Assembly: GCF_003614945.1 (NCBI RefSeq)
Contig: NZ_QYCZ01000001.1
Span: forward strand, 1,196,001-1,260,000
Source: Bergeyella cardium
GTDB lineage: Bacteria; Bacteroidota; Bacteroidia; Flavobacteriales; Weeksellaceae
DNA: 64,000 nt
Direction of reading: 5' to 3'
The position numbers and the translations under genes were made by a program. Below, in pieces: positions 1-9,577 of this stretch (the first letter of the stretch is position 1; the number at the start of each line of letters is the position of its first letter). The notes beneath the pieces were generated by a model. The model was not told the DNA's origin, did no database searches, and worked only from the letters and a program-made list of their open reading frames with translations.

Positions 1-2
1 AG

Positions 3-272
3 AAAATGGTCTATGAGCACACGATTAAAGCCTCTGCCATAGAAACCAAATCTTTTGAATATCCAGAGAAGAGAGTCTTTGGAAATTTTTATGAGCTCAA
101 AGGGCATTCAGCATCTAATATTCAGTTTTATGTAACCGATAGTACCAGACACTTCGTAACTGCAAATCTTTACTTTAATACCCGACCAAAGCCCGACTCC
201 TTAGCTCCTGCAATAGATTATATAAAAAAGGATATGCTGAGGATGCTCGATACTTTTGAATGGAAAAAATAA
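3..272 (+). CDS. gldD: gliding motility lipoprotein GldD, C-terminal part (5' end outside window)
   Basis: The reading frame is already open at the window edge, so only the last ~89 residues are seen; the first ATG at base 6 is internal. The segment contains QFYVTDSTRHFVTANLYFNT followed by PDSLAPAIDYIKKDMLRMLDTFEW, which matches the conserved C-terminal part of GldD as I remember it. GldD is a periplasm-facing outer-membrane lipoprotein needed for gliding and type IX secretion in Flavobacteriia; the lipobox lies upstream of the window. The next gene begins 39 bases downstream on the same strand. The family call rests on remembered motifs and on the T9SS-type proteins elsewhere in the window. 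Confidence 0.8.
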   Translation, partial: KMVYEHTIKASAIETKSFEYPEKRVFGNFYELKGHSASNIQFYVTDSTRHFVTANLYFNTRPKPDSLAPAIDYIKKDMLRMLDTFEWKK

Positions 273-311
273 GATGATTATTAACCGTAAATAAATATTA
301 TTCAAGAATAA

Positions 312-1232
312 ATGAAACTTTTAGTAGTAGGCTCAATGGCTTTCGATGCAATAGAAACGCCTTTCGGAAAAACAGATAAAACCTTAGGGGGTGCTGCCAC
401 TTATATCGGCTTGGCATCTTCCGTTTTAGGAGCAGAAACAGCGCTGGTATCAGTCGTAGGAGGAGATTTCAACCAAGAATACTTTGATATGCTCACCAGC
501 AGAGGTGTGAATATAGATGGTGTAGAGATAAAAAAAGAGGGGAAATCCTTCTTTTGGAGTGGGAAATATCATAATGACCTCAATACGAGAGATACGCTCG
601 CTACTGAAGTTAATGTTTTGGCTAACTTCACTCCTCAAATCCCTGAGCACTCTCAAGAAGCGGAAATCCTCCTGCTCGGGAACCTTGACCCTACGGTTCA
701 GCTCTCGGTATTGAAACAGATGAAGAAAAGACCACAGATGGTGATATTAGACACAATGAATTTCTGGATGAATACCGCTTGGGATAAGCTAATGGAAATG
801 ATAGCCCAAACCGATGTAATTACCATAAATGATGAAGAGGCACGCCAGCTTTCCAACGAATACTCCCTCGTAAGAGCAGCGGAGAAAATACACGCTATGG
901 GTCCTGAATTTGTGATTATAAAAAAAGGAGAGCACGGTGCTCTGCTCTTCCACAACCATAATGTTTTTGCGCTCCCAGCACTCCCTTTGGAAGATGTTTT
1001 TGACCCAACAGGTGCAGGAGATAGCTTTGCAGGAGGCTTTGCCGCTTACCTTGCAAAAACCGAAGACCTCAGCTATGAGAATATAAAATCGGCAATTATT
1101 ATAGGCTCTGCCGTAGCCTCTTTTACCGTAGAAAAGTTCGGCACCGAAAGACTTCAAGAGATAAGCAAAGAGGAATTGAAAGGGCGAATATCAGACTTTA
1201 AAAAGCTCACCTCCTTTGAAGTAAATATCTAA
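312..1232 (+). CDS. PfkB-family carbohydrate/nucleoside kinase
   Basis: 306 residues, the usual length for ribokinase/PfkB proteins. The N-terminal glycine pair of the family appears as LGGAATYIGLA near residue 25. The anion-hole and catalytic signature DPTGAGDSFAGGF lies near residue 235, with the Asp of GAGD as the catalytic base. It should phosphorylate a sugar or nucleoside with ATP in the cytoplasm. The substrate cannot be read from the sequence; similar flavobacterial proteins are annotated simply as sugar kinase. The ATG at 312 follows gldD by 39 bases, so co-transcription with gldD is possible. Confidence 0.85.
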   Translation: MKLLVVGSMAFDAIETPFGKTDKTLGGAATYIGLASSVLGAETALVSVVGGDFNQEYFDMLTSRGVNIDGVEIKKEGKSFFWSGKYHNDLNTRDTLATEVNVLANFTPQIPEHSQEAEILLLGNLDPTVQLSVLKQMKKRPQMVILDTMNFWMNTAWDKLMEMIAQTDVITINDEEARQLSNEYSLVRAAEKIHAMGPEFVIIKKGEHGALLFHNHNVFALPALPLEDVFDPTGAGDSFAGGFAAYLAKTEDLSYENIKSAIIIGSAVASFTVEKFGTERLQEISKEELKGRISDFKKLTSFEVNI

Positions 1233-1306
1233 CGCCTCAAAAGAATCAGGGCTTAATTTTAAGAAAGAATTATAATAAAAGATTTAGAGCTTTTCTCTAA
1301 GAATTA

Positions 1307-1314
1307 TATTTTTG
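1307..1314 (+). promoter_or_regulatory. -7 box of the SurA-like PPIase gene
   Basis: TATTTTTG matches the Bacteroidota TAnnTTTG element and lies 21 bases upstream of the ATG at 1336. The region 20 nt further upstream reads TTTA instead of the consensus TTTG. Confidence 0.55.
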
Positions 1315-1335
1315 CACATCTTTTAAACTAAAAAA

Positions 1336-2697
1336 ATGATAAAGAAATCTGGAGTATTCTCTCTGTTTTTAATTGTATTTGCATTATTTTCTTCGGCAGT
1401 TTCTGCACAGGTAAAACAAGGTCAACTAGTCGATGGTATCGCAGCCGTTATCGGGAATGAAATCATACTGGAATCCGATATTGATGAGCAAATGGCTTAT
1501 GCAAAACAGCAGGGGATTAATGTATCCAACAAATGCGAATTTCTCAGTAGTTTAATCAACAATAAACTCCTCATCTACGAAGCGAAAAGAGATACCTTGA
1601 TAGAAAACCGAAGCACTGCCATAAAAGAAATGGCAGATCAGAAGTACAATCAAATCCTCGCACAATTCCCAGATGAAAAGGAAATGCTAAGAGTATACGG
1701 CTTCCGTACGGGGTATGAAATGAAAAATGCTATCCAGAAAATAGATTCTGATAACTACTACCAAGGTGAGAAATACAAGAGAATAACAGCGGGTACAGAC
1801 ATTACGCCTAATGAGGTTACAGACTTCTACAATACCTATAAATATCAGCTCCCAGAAGTAAAAGATGAAGTTTCTTTGGCGCAAATCGTCCTCCATCCAA
1901 AACTCACCGAGAGCCACAAACAGGAACTTATTGACAAACTTAAAAGGATAAAAAAAGATATACAAAACGGCGAGAGCTTCGAGAATATGGCAAGAATCTA
2001 CTCCGAAGACCCTGGCTCTGCTTCCAACGGAGGTTTATATACTAAGATTGCCAAAGGAAAAATGGTAAAGTCCTTTGAAGCTGCTGCACTGAACCTTCAG
2101 GAAGGTGAGATTTCCGAGCCTGTGGAGTCCGAGTATGGCTATCACCTTATCCAACTCATAAAAAAATCAGGTAAGCTCTACGATGCAAGGCATATCCTCA
2201 TCAGTGCAGTGCCAAATAAGGAGGAAATTTCTACCGCTAAAAAGGAACTCGACAGTATTAGAAGCCTTATTAAAGATGGAAAAATGTCGTTTAAAGAAGC
2301 TGCTTATAAATTCTCAAACGATAAGAACACCAAATTTAATGGAGGTATCATCACCGCTAATGATGGTAGCGAAAAAATAGAGAAAACCGACCTCTCTTCT
2401 ACCGAAGCCTATCAAATTGCAGGGCTTAATAAAGGAGACATTACCGATGTTTTTGAAGGTGGAGATGAGAAGAAAAAGACGGTAAACATCCTTCTTATTA
2501 ATGATATTATCCCTGCTCATCAGCTGGATATTAATACCGATTACGAGAGGATTAAAAACCTTGCTCTAAATAAAAAGCGGCAAGAAGTAGTAGAAAAATG
2601 GGTAAAAGAACAGCTCCCGAATATCTTCCTCTCAATTAATAAAAGATATTCCGACTGCAACCTCTCCGACTGGCAACAAAAAGCCATTGCAAAATAA
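1336..2697 (+). CDS. SurA-like periplasmic peptidylprolyl isomerase (two parvulin domains)
   Basis: 453 residues with a clear Sec signal peptide (residues 1-24, cut after SAVSA). A SurA N-terminal-like chaperone region follows (about 30-170), then two parvulin/rotamase domains in tandem. The first (about 175-275) has the family pattern ARIYSEDPGSASNGG and EYGYHLIQL; the second (about 280-380) is weaker, with KFSNDKNTKFNGG. Such proteins escort outer-membrane beta-barrel proteins through the periplasm. The signal peptide has no lipobox Cys, so it is probably soluble. It is transcribed alone from the box at 1307-1314 and ends at a hairpin terminator. Confidence 0.88.
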   Translation: MIKKSGVFSLFLIVFALFSSAVSAQVKQGQLVDGIAAVIGNEIILESDIDEQMAYAKQQGINVSNKCEFLSSLINNKLLIYEAKRDTLIENRSTAIKEMADQKYNQILAQFPDEKEMLRVYGFRTGYEMKNAIQKIDSDNYYQGEKYKRITAGTDITPNEVTDFYNTYKYQLPEVKDEVSLAQIVLHPKLTESHKQELIDKLKRIKKDIQNGESFENMARIYSEDPGSASNGGLYTKIAKGKMVKSFEAAALNLQEGEISEPVESEYGYHLIQLIKKSGKLYDARHILISAVPNKEEISTAKKELDSIRSLIKDGKMSFKEAAYKFSNDKNTKFNGGIITANDGSEKIEKTDLSSTEAYQIAGLNKGDITDVFEGGDEKKKTVNILLINDIIPAHQLDINTDYERIKNLALNKKRQEVVEKWVKEQLPNIFLSINKRYSDCNLSDWQQKAIAK

Positions 2698-2703
2698 AAC
2701 AAC

Positions 2704-2732
2704 AAAGCTACTCAATAAAGAGTGGCTTTTTT
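2704..2732 (+). terminator. intrinsic terminator after the PPIase gene
   Basis: A 10-bp stem (2704-2713 with 2720-2729, one G:T pair) and loop AATAAA are followed by a T run. Confidence 0.75.
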
Positions 2733-2748
2733 AAAGACTAAAAAACAA

Positions 2749-2778
2749 AAAAAGGCTCTAATAAATCAGAGCCTTTTT
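2749..2778. terminator. bidirectional terminator between PPIase gene and mnmD
   Basis: A perfect 11-bp stem (2749-2759 with 2768-2778) has A runs on one side and T runs on the other, so it can stop transcription from both convergent genes. It is the second of two hairpins in this gap. Confidence 0.75.
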
Positions 2779-2814
2779 ATTTTCCTATCTATTTTAGAGA
2801 TACTATTTTATAGA

Positions 2815-3498
2815 TTAATCACCTTTCCGCTTCCACGCATTTATCATTTCTCGTTTCCCTGGTGGGCCATCTTTTTTCTCAACTTCCAAGCCGAGCTCTT
2901 TAAGTGCTCGCCTTACGCTGCCTTTGGAGGAATAAGTTGTGAGCAATGCCCCCTCTCCCATCCGTTCGGTTACAAGCTCAAACAGGGGCTTTTCCCAGAG
3001 GTCTGGTTGCACTCTTGCTCCAAAACAGTCATAATACACCAAATCAATTTTCGGAATACTGAGCTCGGGTATATCAAAGAAATCTGTATTGAATTTCGTA
3101 AAGTAAAAATTTGGGAAGAGTTCTATTTCTTCTCCCCAATCAGCTTGATGAGCTTTATTATAAATTTCTTTCACATTTTCAAAGCCAAAGAGATGAGGAT
3201 AATCCAATTTTTCAATTTCGGAGGCTAAAACGGGATATTTCTCAATGGTGAAATACCTAATCGTATTTTGGGATTGATTTTTTATATAATTATCAATCGT
3301 TACTAAAAGATTAAGTCCTGTCCCAAAACCCATTTCTAAAATATGAATTTCTTCTTTTTTTACGAGATTTATTCCATTTTTAATAAAAACATATACCGCT
3401 TCCTGTAATGCACCGTGTGTGGAATGGTAACTTTCATTCATTTCACTGATGAATAGCGTTTTACTTCCATCTCCTGTGATTTTTATCTCTCTTTTCAT
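2815..3498 (-). CDS. mnmD: tRNA U34 methylaminomethyl methyltransferase MnmD (stand-alone)
   Basis: 227 residues, the length of the methyltransferase half of MnmC without the FAD oxidoreductase half. The SAM site is visible as ILEMGFGTGLNLLVT (about residues 53-67). The family end motif GPPGKREMINAWKR is at the C-terminus. The product should complete mnm5U34 in tRNA wobble positions in the cytoplasm. The start ATG at 3498 is backed by the alignment-like N-terminus with TGDGSKTLF, typical of MnmD. It converges on the PPIase gene and diverges from ilvE. Confidence 0.85.
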   Translation of the reverse strand: MKREIKITGDGSKTLFISEMNESYHSTHGALQEAVYVFIKNGINLVKKEEIHILEMGFGTGLNLLVTIDNYIKNQSQNTIRYFTIEKYPVLASEIEKLDYPHLFGFENVKEIYNKAHQADWGEEIELFPNFYFTKFNTDFFDIPELSIPKIDLVYYDCFGARVQPDLWEKPLFELVTERMGEGALLTTYSSKGSVRRALKELGLEVEKKDGPPGKREMINAWKRKGD

Positions 3499-3549
3499 AG
3501 AAAAAATTTGCCCAAAATTAGTTTATTTTTCGGTCTAAGAAAATTATTA

Positions 3550-3557
3550 TATATTTG
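3550..3557 (+). promoter_or_regulatory. -7 box of ilvE
   Basis: TATATTTG matches TAnnTTTG and lies 24 bases before the ATG at 3582. It overlaps the TTG codon at 3555, which argues that the TTG is not the translation start. Confidence 0.6.
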
Positions 3558-3581
3558 TTTCAACCAAAAAAAATAAAAGAA

Positions 3582-4643
3582 ATGATAATTCAAAAAACCT
3601 CTTCACCAAGGTTACCAGACTTTGATCCTAACAACTTTTCGTTTGGTAACACCTTCACAGACCATATGGTTATTTGCGAATACGAAAATGGCAAATGGGG
3701 AGAAGTAAAAGTCGTTCCCTACGGTCCATTATCCTTCACTCCCGCTATGATGACGCTCAACTATGGGCAGGCGTGCTTTGAAGGAATGAAGGCTTATAAA
3801 GATAAAGACGACAATGTTTTCCTCTTCAGAGTAGATAAAAACTTCAGCAGAATCAATAAATCTGCACAAAGGCTCGCAATGCCTCAGCTTACCGAAGAAA
3901 TCTTCGTAGAAGGGCTAAAAGCATTTGTAGATGTAGATAGGGGCTGGGTACCTCACGGAGAGGGAATGTCTCTCTACCTGCGACCATTAATTTTTGCTAC
4001 TGAGGAAGCACTGAAAGCAAGAATTTCTGAAAAATATATGTTTGCCATCGTAGCAAGCCCTGCTAAGAGTTATTATTCCGAGCCTGTAGCTGTGAAAATA
4101 TCCGACTACTATTCCAGAGCAGCGAGTGGCGGTGTAGGTTTCTCCAAAGCAGCGGGCAATTACGGAGCTTCCTTCTACCCTACCCAACTGGCAAAGGAAG
4201 AGGGCTACGACCAGATTATCTGGACAGATGATGCTACGCATACCAAGTTTGAAGAAAGCGGTACGATGAATGTTTTCGTACGAATAAATGATACCATCTA
4301 CACTCCTGCAACTTCGGATAAGATTTTAGATGGAGTTACCCGAGACAGCTTCATTCAATTAGCAAAGAGAAGGGGTATAGAGGTCGTAATAGGTGATATT
4401 CTCGTAGATGATGTACTGAAAGCTCACGCAGATGGCAGCCTGAAAGAAGTTTGGGGCGTAGGTACAGCTGTGGTTACAAACACCTTTAAAGCAATAGGCT
4501 ACAAAGGGCAAAGATTTGAGCTCCCTCTGCTCTCTGAGGAAGAAAGCTATGCACTCACCCTCAAGAGAGATTTGCTAAACATCCAAACCAATCTGGCAGA
4601 AGACCCATTCGGTTGGAGATGGCCTGTGGAGCGAAAGTATTAA
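3582..4643 (+). CDS. ilvE: branched-chain-amino-acid aminotransferase
   Basis: 353 residues from ATG 3582; a longer frame from TTG 3555 is rejected because the promoter box covers that codon. Class IV PLP aminotransferase: GQACFEGMKAYK near residue 65, SKAAGNYGASFYPTQLAKEEG carrying the PLP lysine region near residue 190, and the signature EESGTMNVF near residue 220. It catalyses the reversible last step of valine, leucine and isoleucine synthesis using 2-oxoglutarate/glutamate. It is a single-gene unit closed by a strong terminator. Confidence 0.93.
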   Translation: MIIQKTSSPRLPDFDPNNFSFGNTFTDHMVICEYENGKWGEVKVVPYGPLSFTPAMMTLNYGQACFEGMKAYKDKDDNVFLFRVDKNFSRINKSAQRLAMPQLTEEIFVEGLKAFVDVDRGWVPHGEGMSLYLRPLIFATEEALKARISEKYMFAIVASPAKSYYSEPVAVKISDYYSRAASGGVGFSKAAGNYGASFYPTQLAKEEGYDQIIWTDDATHTKFEESGTMNVFVRINDTIYTPATSDKILDGVTRDSFIQLAKRRGIEVVIGDILVDDVLKAHADGSLKEVWGVGTAVVTNTFKAIGYKGQRFELPLLSEEESYALTLKRDLLNIQTNLAEDPFGWRWPVERKY

Positions 4644-4661
4644 TCCATTCTTTATCATAAT

Positions 4662-4695
4662 AAAATCCATAGCTGAATATCGGCTATGGATTTTT
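4662..4695. terminator. terminator between ilvE and ychF
   Basis: A 12-bp perfect stem (4662-4673 with 4683-4694) has A residues before and T residues after, so it works in both directions for these convergent genes. Confidence 0.85.
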
Positions 4696-4715
4696 ATTTG
4701 TCTCAGTTCTGGAGC

Positions 4716-5807
4716 TTATACATTAAATCTAAAATGCATTATATCCCCGTCCTGCACTATATATTCTTTGCCTTCTACCGAGAGTTTCCCCGCTTCTTTT
4801 ACTTTCGCTTCTGAGCCGTAGGATACGAAATCATCAAACTTAATAACCTCTGCGCGGATGAAGCCTTTCTCAAAATCGGTATGGATAACGCCCGCTGCCT
4901 GCGGAGCCGTCCAGCCCTGTTCTATCGTCCAAGCTCTTACTTCCTTTACGCCCGCCGTGAAATAGGTTTGAAGTTTCAGCAGTGCATAGGCTTTTCGGAT
5001 GAGGCGATTTACGCCTGGCTCTTCCAGACCGAGCTCTTCAAGGAACATCTGCCTTTCCTCAAAAGTTTCAAGCTCATTGATATCGGCTTCTATCTGTGCA
5101 GCGAGGACAACTACTTCCGCACCCTCATTTTTTGCCATTTCCTCTACTTTTTGTATCCACTCATTACCGTTTTTTATCGAGTTTTCATCTACATTACAAA
5201 CATAGAGAATCGGTTTTTTCGTCAGCAGCTGTACGCTATCTACAATCGGTTTTGTGAGGTCATCTGTGGCAAATTCCCTTGCATTTTTCCCATCTTCTAT
5301 AAATTTTTGAAGGCTTTGAAGGGTTTCATAAGTCAAAATATCCTCTTTTTTTCCTGATTTAATGAATTTCTTTGCCTTTTCTACCGCCTTGCCCAGCGTC
5401 TCAAGGTCTTTCAGCTGAAGCTCTATATCGATAATCTCTTTATCTCGAATGGGGTCTACCGAGCCTTCCACATGCACGATATTTCCATTCTCAAAGCATC
5501 TCAGCACATGGATTATCGCCTCGCATTCTCGGATATTTGCCAAAAACTGATTGCCGAGCCCCTCGCCTTTGCTCGCTCCTTTTACCAGCCCTGCGATGTC
5601 TACAATTTCTACTACAGCGGGCTGTACGCGCTCTGGTTTTACCAGCTCTTCCAGCTTCACCAGCCTTGGGTCGGGTACAGATACGGTGCCTAAATTCGGT
5701 TCTATGGTGCAAAATGGATAGTTTGCCGACTGTGCTTTTGCGTTGCTTAAACAGTTAAAAAGGGTGGATTTACCTACATTCGGTAATCCTACGATTCCGC
5801 ATTTCAT
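4716..5807 (-). CDS. ychF: redox-regulated ATPase YchF (Obg-like)
   Basis: 363 residues, the standard YchF length. The P-loop GLPNVGKST is at residues 7-15, DIAGLVKGASKGEGLGN (G3 and the following loop) is near residue 68, and the altered G4 motif NVDEN, which gives YchF its ATP preference, is near residue 205. The TGS-like domain closes the protein (GKEYIVQDGDIMHFRFNV). It binds ribosomes and influences stress responses and translation. It has a perfect Bacteroidota promoter upstream (5847-5878). Confidence 0.95.
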   Translation of the reverse strand: MKCGIVGLPNVGKSTLFNCLSNAKAQSANYPFCTIEPNLGTVSVPDPRLVKLEELVKPERVQPAVVEIVDIAGLVKGASKGEGLGNQFLANIRECEAIIHVLRCFENGNIVHVEGSVDPIRDKEIIDIELQLKDLETLGKAVEKAKKFIKSGKKEDILTYETLQSLQKFIEDGKNAREFATDDLTKPIVDSVQLLTKKPILYVCNVDENSIKNGNEWIQKVEEMAKNEGAEVVVLAAQIEADINELETFEERQMFLEELGLEEPGVNRLIRKAYALLKLQTYFTAGVKEVRAWTIEQGWTAPQAAGVIHTDFEKGFIRAEVIKFDDFVSYGSEAKVKEAGKLSVEGKEYIVQDGDIMHFRFNV

Positions 5808-5846
5808 TGAATGATATTGATATTAAAAATTATTATTTCCGAAAAA

Positions 5847-5878
5847 CAAAAGTAAATAATTATCGTAGAATCGGCAAA
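5847..5878 (-). promoter_or_regulatory. ychF promoter, full Bacteroidota consensus
   Basis: On the minus strand TTTG (5878-5875), exactly 20 nt, then TACTTTTG (5854-5847). This is the complete TTTG-N19/21-TAnnTTTG pattern; the ATG follows 39 bases later. Confidence 0.8.
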
Positions 5879-6006
5879 TCAAGGCATATTCAGTCCATTT
5901 TTATCATTTTAGAGGCTGTTTTTTTATGATTATTTTTATGTCTTTATTACCAACTTGCATGTAATACTTGGAATTAAAATAAAAGAAAGATATTAGTTAT
6001 AAAAAA

Positions 6007-6030
6007 CTCCTGCTGTAAAAACAACAGGAG
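6007..6030 (-). terminator. terminator of the protease gene
   Basis: The stem CTCCTG/CAGGAG is extended by TGT/ACA with one mismatch. On the minus strand it is followed by a run of six T. It lies 24 bases past the stop at 6054. Confidence 0.65.
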
Positions 6031-6053
6031 CCAAAAAAGAACAATTAAAAAGA

Positions 6054-8857
6054 TTATTGAATGATGAGCTTTGCTGAGTGCCGTGAGCCATCATTTTGGA
6101 TAATTCTAACAAGATATGCCCCTTTGGGATAGCCTGTGAGGTTAATTTCAGCAGTATTTGTCCTATTTACCGCAGGTTTGCCTTCAGCATATTTCACACT
6201 GAAATCATCTATCCCGACCCAAACATTATTTAGAGAAACTTTGTTTTGAATACCGATGTAGGCAATACCATTATCTTGAGCAATAAACTCAAATGAAAAC
6301 TTTTGATGGGCTTCTTTATTTACTACCAAACTGCCTACTTTTTGTGCCATAGAAGCTATTACAGGATTTTTTCCAACAAAAATCTCGAGGGGTTCATTCT
6401 TGCCATCGTCCATTGTACGGGCATAGAATTCTATTTTATATGGTTTTCCCTTGCTGAGTTTTAGCGGATTGGAGAAAAGCCAATCATCGGACTGAGAAGC
6501 GGTAAAATTGAGTGCAAAGCCAAGTCCCGAATGTGCTGCCTCTGCCGAGCCATTGAAGATTTGCCAAGTGGTACCGTCTGGGGCATTGTCTGCAGTAGAC
6601 CAACCATTCTTTTCAAACTCACTCTCGAAGCCGTATTGGTAAGCGGATTCCTTTTGGGTAAGGTCGGCAATAACGCCATAGGCACTCACTTGTTTTTTAT
6701 TGTTATTCTTTACTCTATCGCCTTCGGCCACTACCTCTGCTACGATTTCATAATGAATAAAGGACTTTGATAAATCGAGATTGAATGATTTGCTAAGCAT
6801 CTCACCTTTATTTATAGTTTCAAGGCTGATTTCCCCTGATGCTACTATCTTTTGAGTATCATCCTTTTCATCGGAATTGATGAGCTGATATTTAAGTTTA
6901 GCACCTGCTATTGGCTCTTCAGCAATATTCTCTACCTCTACCGTTACAGGTGTAGCAGCTGAAAATTCTATCGGCTTAGGTAGATTGATAGATTTGAGAG
7001 CTAAGTCCTTAGTAACAGCATTATTAATCCCTGTAACAACCATTGAGAAGTTTTGGCTCTGAGCATCTACAAGGCTGATACGCTCCCCTGCTTTAAATTT
7101 TTCCTTAAATCCCTTTTGGAACTCACCATAATGGTATATTCCTTACCTTCCACAGGATGGTCTATAATAATTTGCTCTACATTATCCCTTGCATTATCCT
7201 CTCTCGTAGCTGGTTCTGTGGGTTTATCAGGATTGAGTACCCAAGGGTAGAAGGTCTCGACGCCATCGGTAATGCGCAAATCTAAGTCATTAACCAAAAC
7301 CGATTGCCTGTTATTAAGAGTATAAGCAGGCATATTTTCGGTGGCAGGTGCGGGATCATCCCAAACAATAGTTACCTTTAATGGTTCAGTGCTGGAATGT
7401 GCCTTCACCTTAATTTCATACTTAGACCTGTTTTGCAGAGTATTTTCGTTTATAAAAGAAAAATTATCTTTCACTGAAAGAACCTCTACTGCTTTAAGGA
7501 CATTGAGCAAGCCCCATCCGAATTTATAATTAGGACCGGCATGCTCACCTGCTTCATTGGCGGTGTGTATTGTCAGGGCTTTTAATGTATTTGCCCTCAT
7601 AAAAGGCTGTGCGGTAGTGCTGTAATTCTTATTGTAATACTCTTGAACCAATGCCAGAGAGCCTGTAACATTGGGTGATGCCATAGAAGTTCCACTCATC
7701 TCTTCGTAGGAAGAATCTCTATCGGAATTTGCAGAGAATACATTAACGCCAATGCCGACTAAATCGGGTTTTATACGACCTTCATTGGTAGGACCAAATG
7801 CAGAGAAGCTGGCTGCCTTTACATCTGAAGGGGTTTTATAACCGCCCACAATCTTATGAACCGCTCCTACGGTAATGATGTTTTTCCATTAGCACCTTGG
7901 TTGATGCAGTCGTAGCCTAAATCTCCTCCATTTTTTTGTCTGACTTTTCGGGAAGTCGTCCATCCACTTTGGAGATCATCAGGATCTATCAGCACGAAAT
8001 GAGAGCCACCAGGCTGTGGCCCATCTCCCCTTGGATTTCCTGCAGCTCGCACAGGTAAATAATAAGGGGCATTGGTAAGCATATAATCCCAAGAGGAATC
8101 TATACTACCATAATGCCCATACCCTATATATTCAGTATCATCTTTACCTCCAAACCAGTACCATCCAAAAATACCATTGAAGAAATTTCCTTGTACGAAG
8201 CCTCCATTTACCCCATAGGAGTGGTTGGAAAGGAGCGCACCGCCTAAGGCTGCCGTTGTCATCTCTTCGAGGTCGTTATTCCAATCATAGGCATTGAGCT
8301 TAGCCTTTGGAGCCATACCCTTAGCCCGCACATTGATACCTGCACCTATGAGAGTAGCCCCTACATGGGTTGCATGGTCTATTTCCTTCTGTGGGGTCAT
8401 CTTTCTGGGTAGCCCTGCCACCAAACTCTCTGTGGGAAGTACGCACTCCCCCACCATCCCACTCGTGTAGGGTGATGTTTTCGCCTTCAAGGTTATAGAT
8501 TTTTAATTGGTGAAGCTGATCTGCCCCAGTACCAATAGCAGCATTTCGGTTATAAGTAGTATAATAAATAGGTTTGCCTGATGTATCAAAGCCCATCAGC
8601 TGGAAATAAGTACCATTTACCTTTCCAGAAAAAGCGAGGTTCTTCTGCATAGCTTTCTGCTGGAGTTGCTTTGCAGAAAGTGTATTCTTTTTTAATTGCC
8701 TACTGAACTTATTGAGGGAGTGCCTATCGGTACTCTTTTGTAGCAGTTTGATTTCGTCTGCGGTCTGTGCCCATAACGAAGTTGCAAATAAATAGCAAAG
8801 CGCTATAGGGAGCTTTGCCATCCGTACTGAGGTATAAGGAGTATTTTTAGTATTCAT
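6054..8857 (-). pseudogene. subtilisin-like (S8) secreted protease with T9SS tail, broken by three frameshifts
   Basis: Four consecutive minus-strand frames (8857-8321, 8490-7867, 7849-7067, 7043-6054) join into one S8 protease of about 930 residues. Signal peptide ending ATSLWAQ; catalytic Asp in LHEWDGGGVR; catalytic His in DHATHVGATL; oxyanion Asn in NHSYGVNGG; catalytic Ser in SGTSMASPNVTG; then beta-sandwich modules and a C-terminal T9SS type A sorting domain (LTGYPKGAYLVRIIQ). Junctions: near 8393-8396 a G4 run where G3 restores the frame; at 7881-7885 a T5 run where T6 restores NIITVGAV; at 7098-7102 a T5 run where T6 restores KFKAGERISL. All catalytic residues survive, so decay is recent, or the runs are phase-variable or misread. 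Promoter box at 8885-8892. Confidence 0.85.
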
Positions 8858-8884
8858 TTATCTTTATTTATTCAAATTAGTCGG

Positions 8885-8892
8885 CAAATTTA
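8885..8892 (-). promoter_or_regulatory. -7 box of the S8 protease gene
   Basis: TAAATTTG on the minus strand, 27 bases upstream of the ATG at 8857. Confidence 0.5.
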
Positions 8893-8920
8893 AAGTAATC
8901 TGCCCCAACAGGAAAATAAT

Positions 8921-8942
8921 AAGGAGCTAAAAAGCCCCTTTA
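8921..8942 (-). terminator. weak terminator of the thioredoxin-family gene
   Basis: A short stem (AAGG.GC with GC.CCTT, one mismatch, AT-rich loop) is followed on the minus strand by TTATTATTTT. Confidence 0.4.
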
Positions 8943-8975
8943 AAATGATACTAAAAGATGATTTTATCAGCAAAT

Positions 8976-9491
8976 CTAGTTGAGCAGCTTGTCGATCGTC
9001 TGCTGAATTTCTGGATCATCAGGAGTGATGGCATAGTACTTCGCGATTTTTCCTTTTTGATCAACGATGATAAATCTCGGAATCCAGTTGAGGTCTATAT
9101 AATGATTAAAATCATTCTTCCAGCCGTCTTGGAACCAATAATTCTCCTTGTCATTAAGCTTGTATTTCTCCAAGCCTTTTTTCCATTGCTCCTCATTCCT
9201 GTCCAACGAGAAATAGACTACAGCAATATTTGGATTCTCAGAGAGGAGTGTATTGGTCTTCGGCAATGCAGCGATACAATCCTTGCACCAGCTTGCCCAA
9301 AAGTCGATCAACAGGACTCTTCCCTTATGTTTTTCAAGAATTTTCTTTACCGTTTCTTTATTGCCCTTCTGGTTTAAAAGCTGCTGCTGAAGCGCCTTTG
9401 GAGAAAATTCTGTCTTTAAAACCTTGGGCACCTCCTGAGAAAAAGCCCAACTATAAATACCCAAAACCGCCGTTATAAATATCTTTTTCAT
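8976..9491 (-). CDS. TlpA/ResA-type periplasmic thioredoxin-like protein
   Basis: 171 residues when started at the ATG at 9491. This start gives a compact signal peptide (MKKIFITAVLGIYSWAFSQ), whereas the longer frame from 9524 puts 11 extra residues before it. The thioredoxin fold has the active site FWASWCKDC near residue 89, and a cis-proline region WIPRFIIVDQKG follows. The spaced CxxC and export signal point to a thiol-disulfide reductase acting in the periplasm. The partner is unknown: no cytochrome biogenesis or dsb gene is adjacent. Its promoter box is at 9514-9521, 23 bases before the chosen start. Confidence 0.85.
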   Translation of the reverse strand: MKKIFITAVLGIYSWAFSQEVPKVLKTEFSPKALQQQLLNQKGNKETVKKILEKHKGRVLLIDFWASWCKDCIAALPKTNTLLSENPNIAVVYFSLDRNEEQWKKGLEKYKLNDKENYWFQDGWKNDFNHYIDLNWIPRFIIVDQKGKIAKYYAITPDDPEIQQTIDKLLN

Positions 9492-9513
9492 CTGATGAAT
9501 TTTAAAAACTGGG

Positions 9514-9521
9514 CAAAGATA
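9514..9521 (-). promoter_or_regulatory. -7 box of the thioredoxin-like gene
   Basis: TATCTTTG on the minus strand. Its distance to the ATG at 9491 supports that start over the one at 9524. Confidence 0.55.
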
Positions 9522-9577
9522 CAAAATAGCAATTGGCTTCTAACTTTTGGCTATTGGCGGTGGGTGGTTAGTTTATG

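Noticed and set aside
6054-8857. Four separate genes
   Set aside because: The four frames follow each other and together give one S8 protease with all parts in order. The junctions lie at homopolymers where one base restores the frame.
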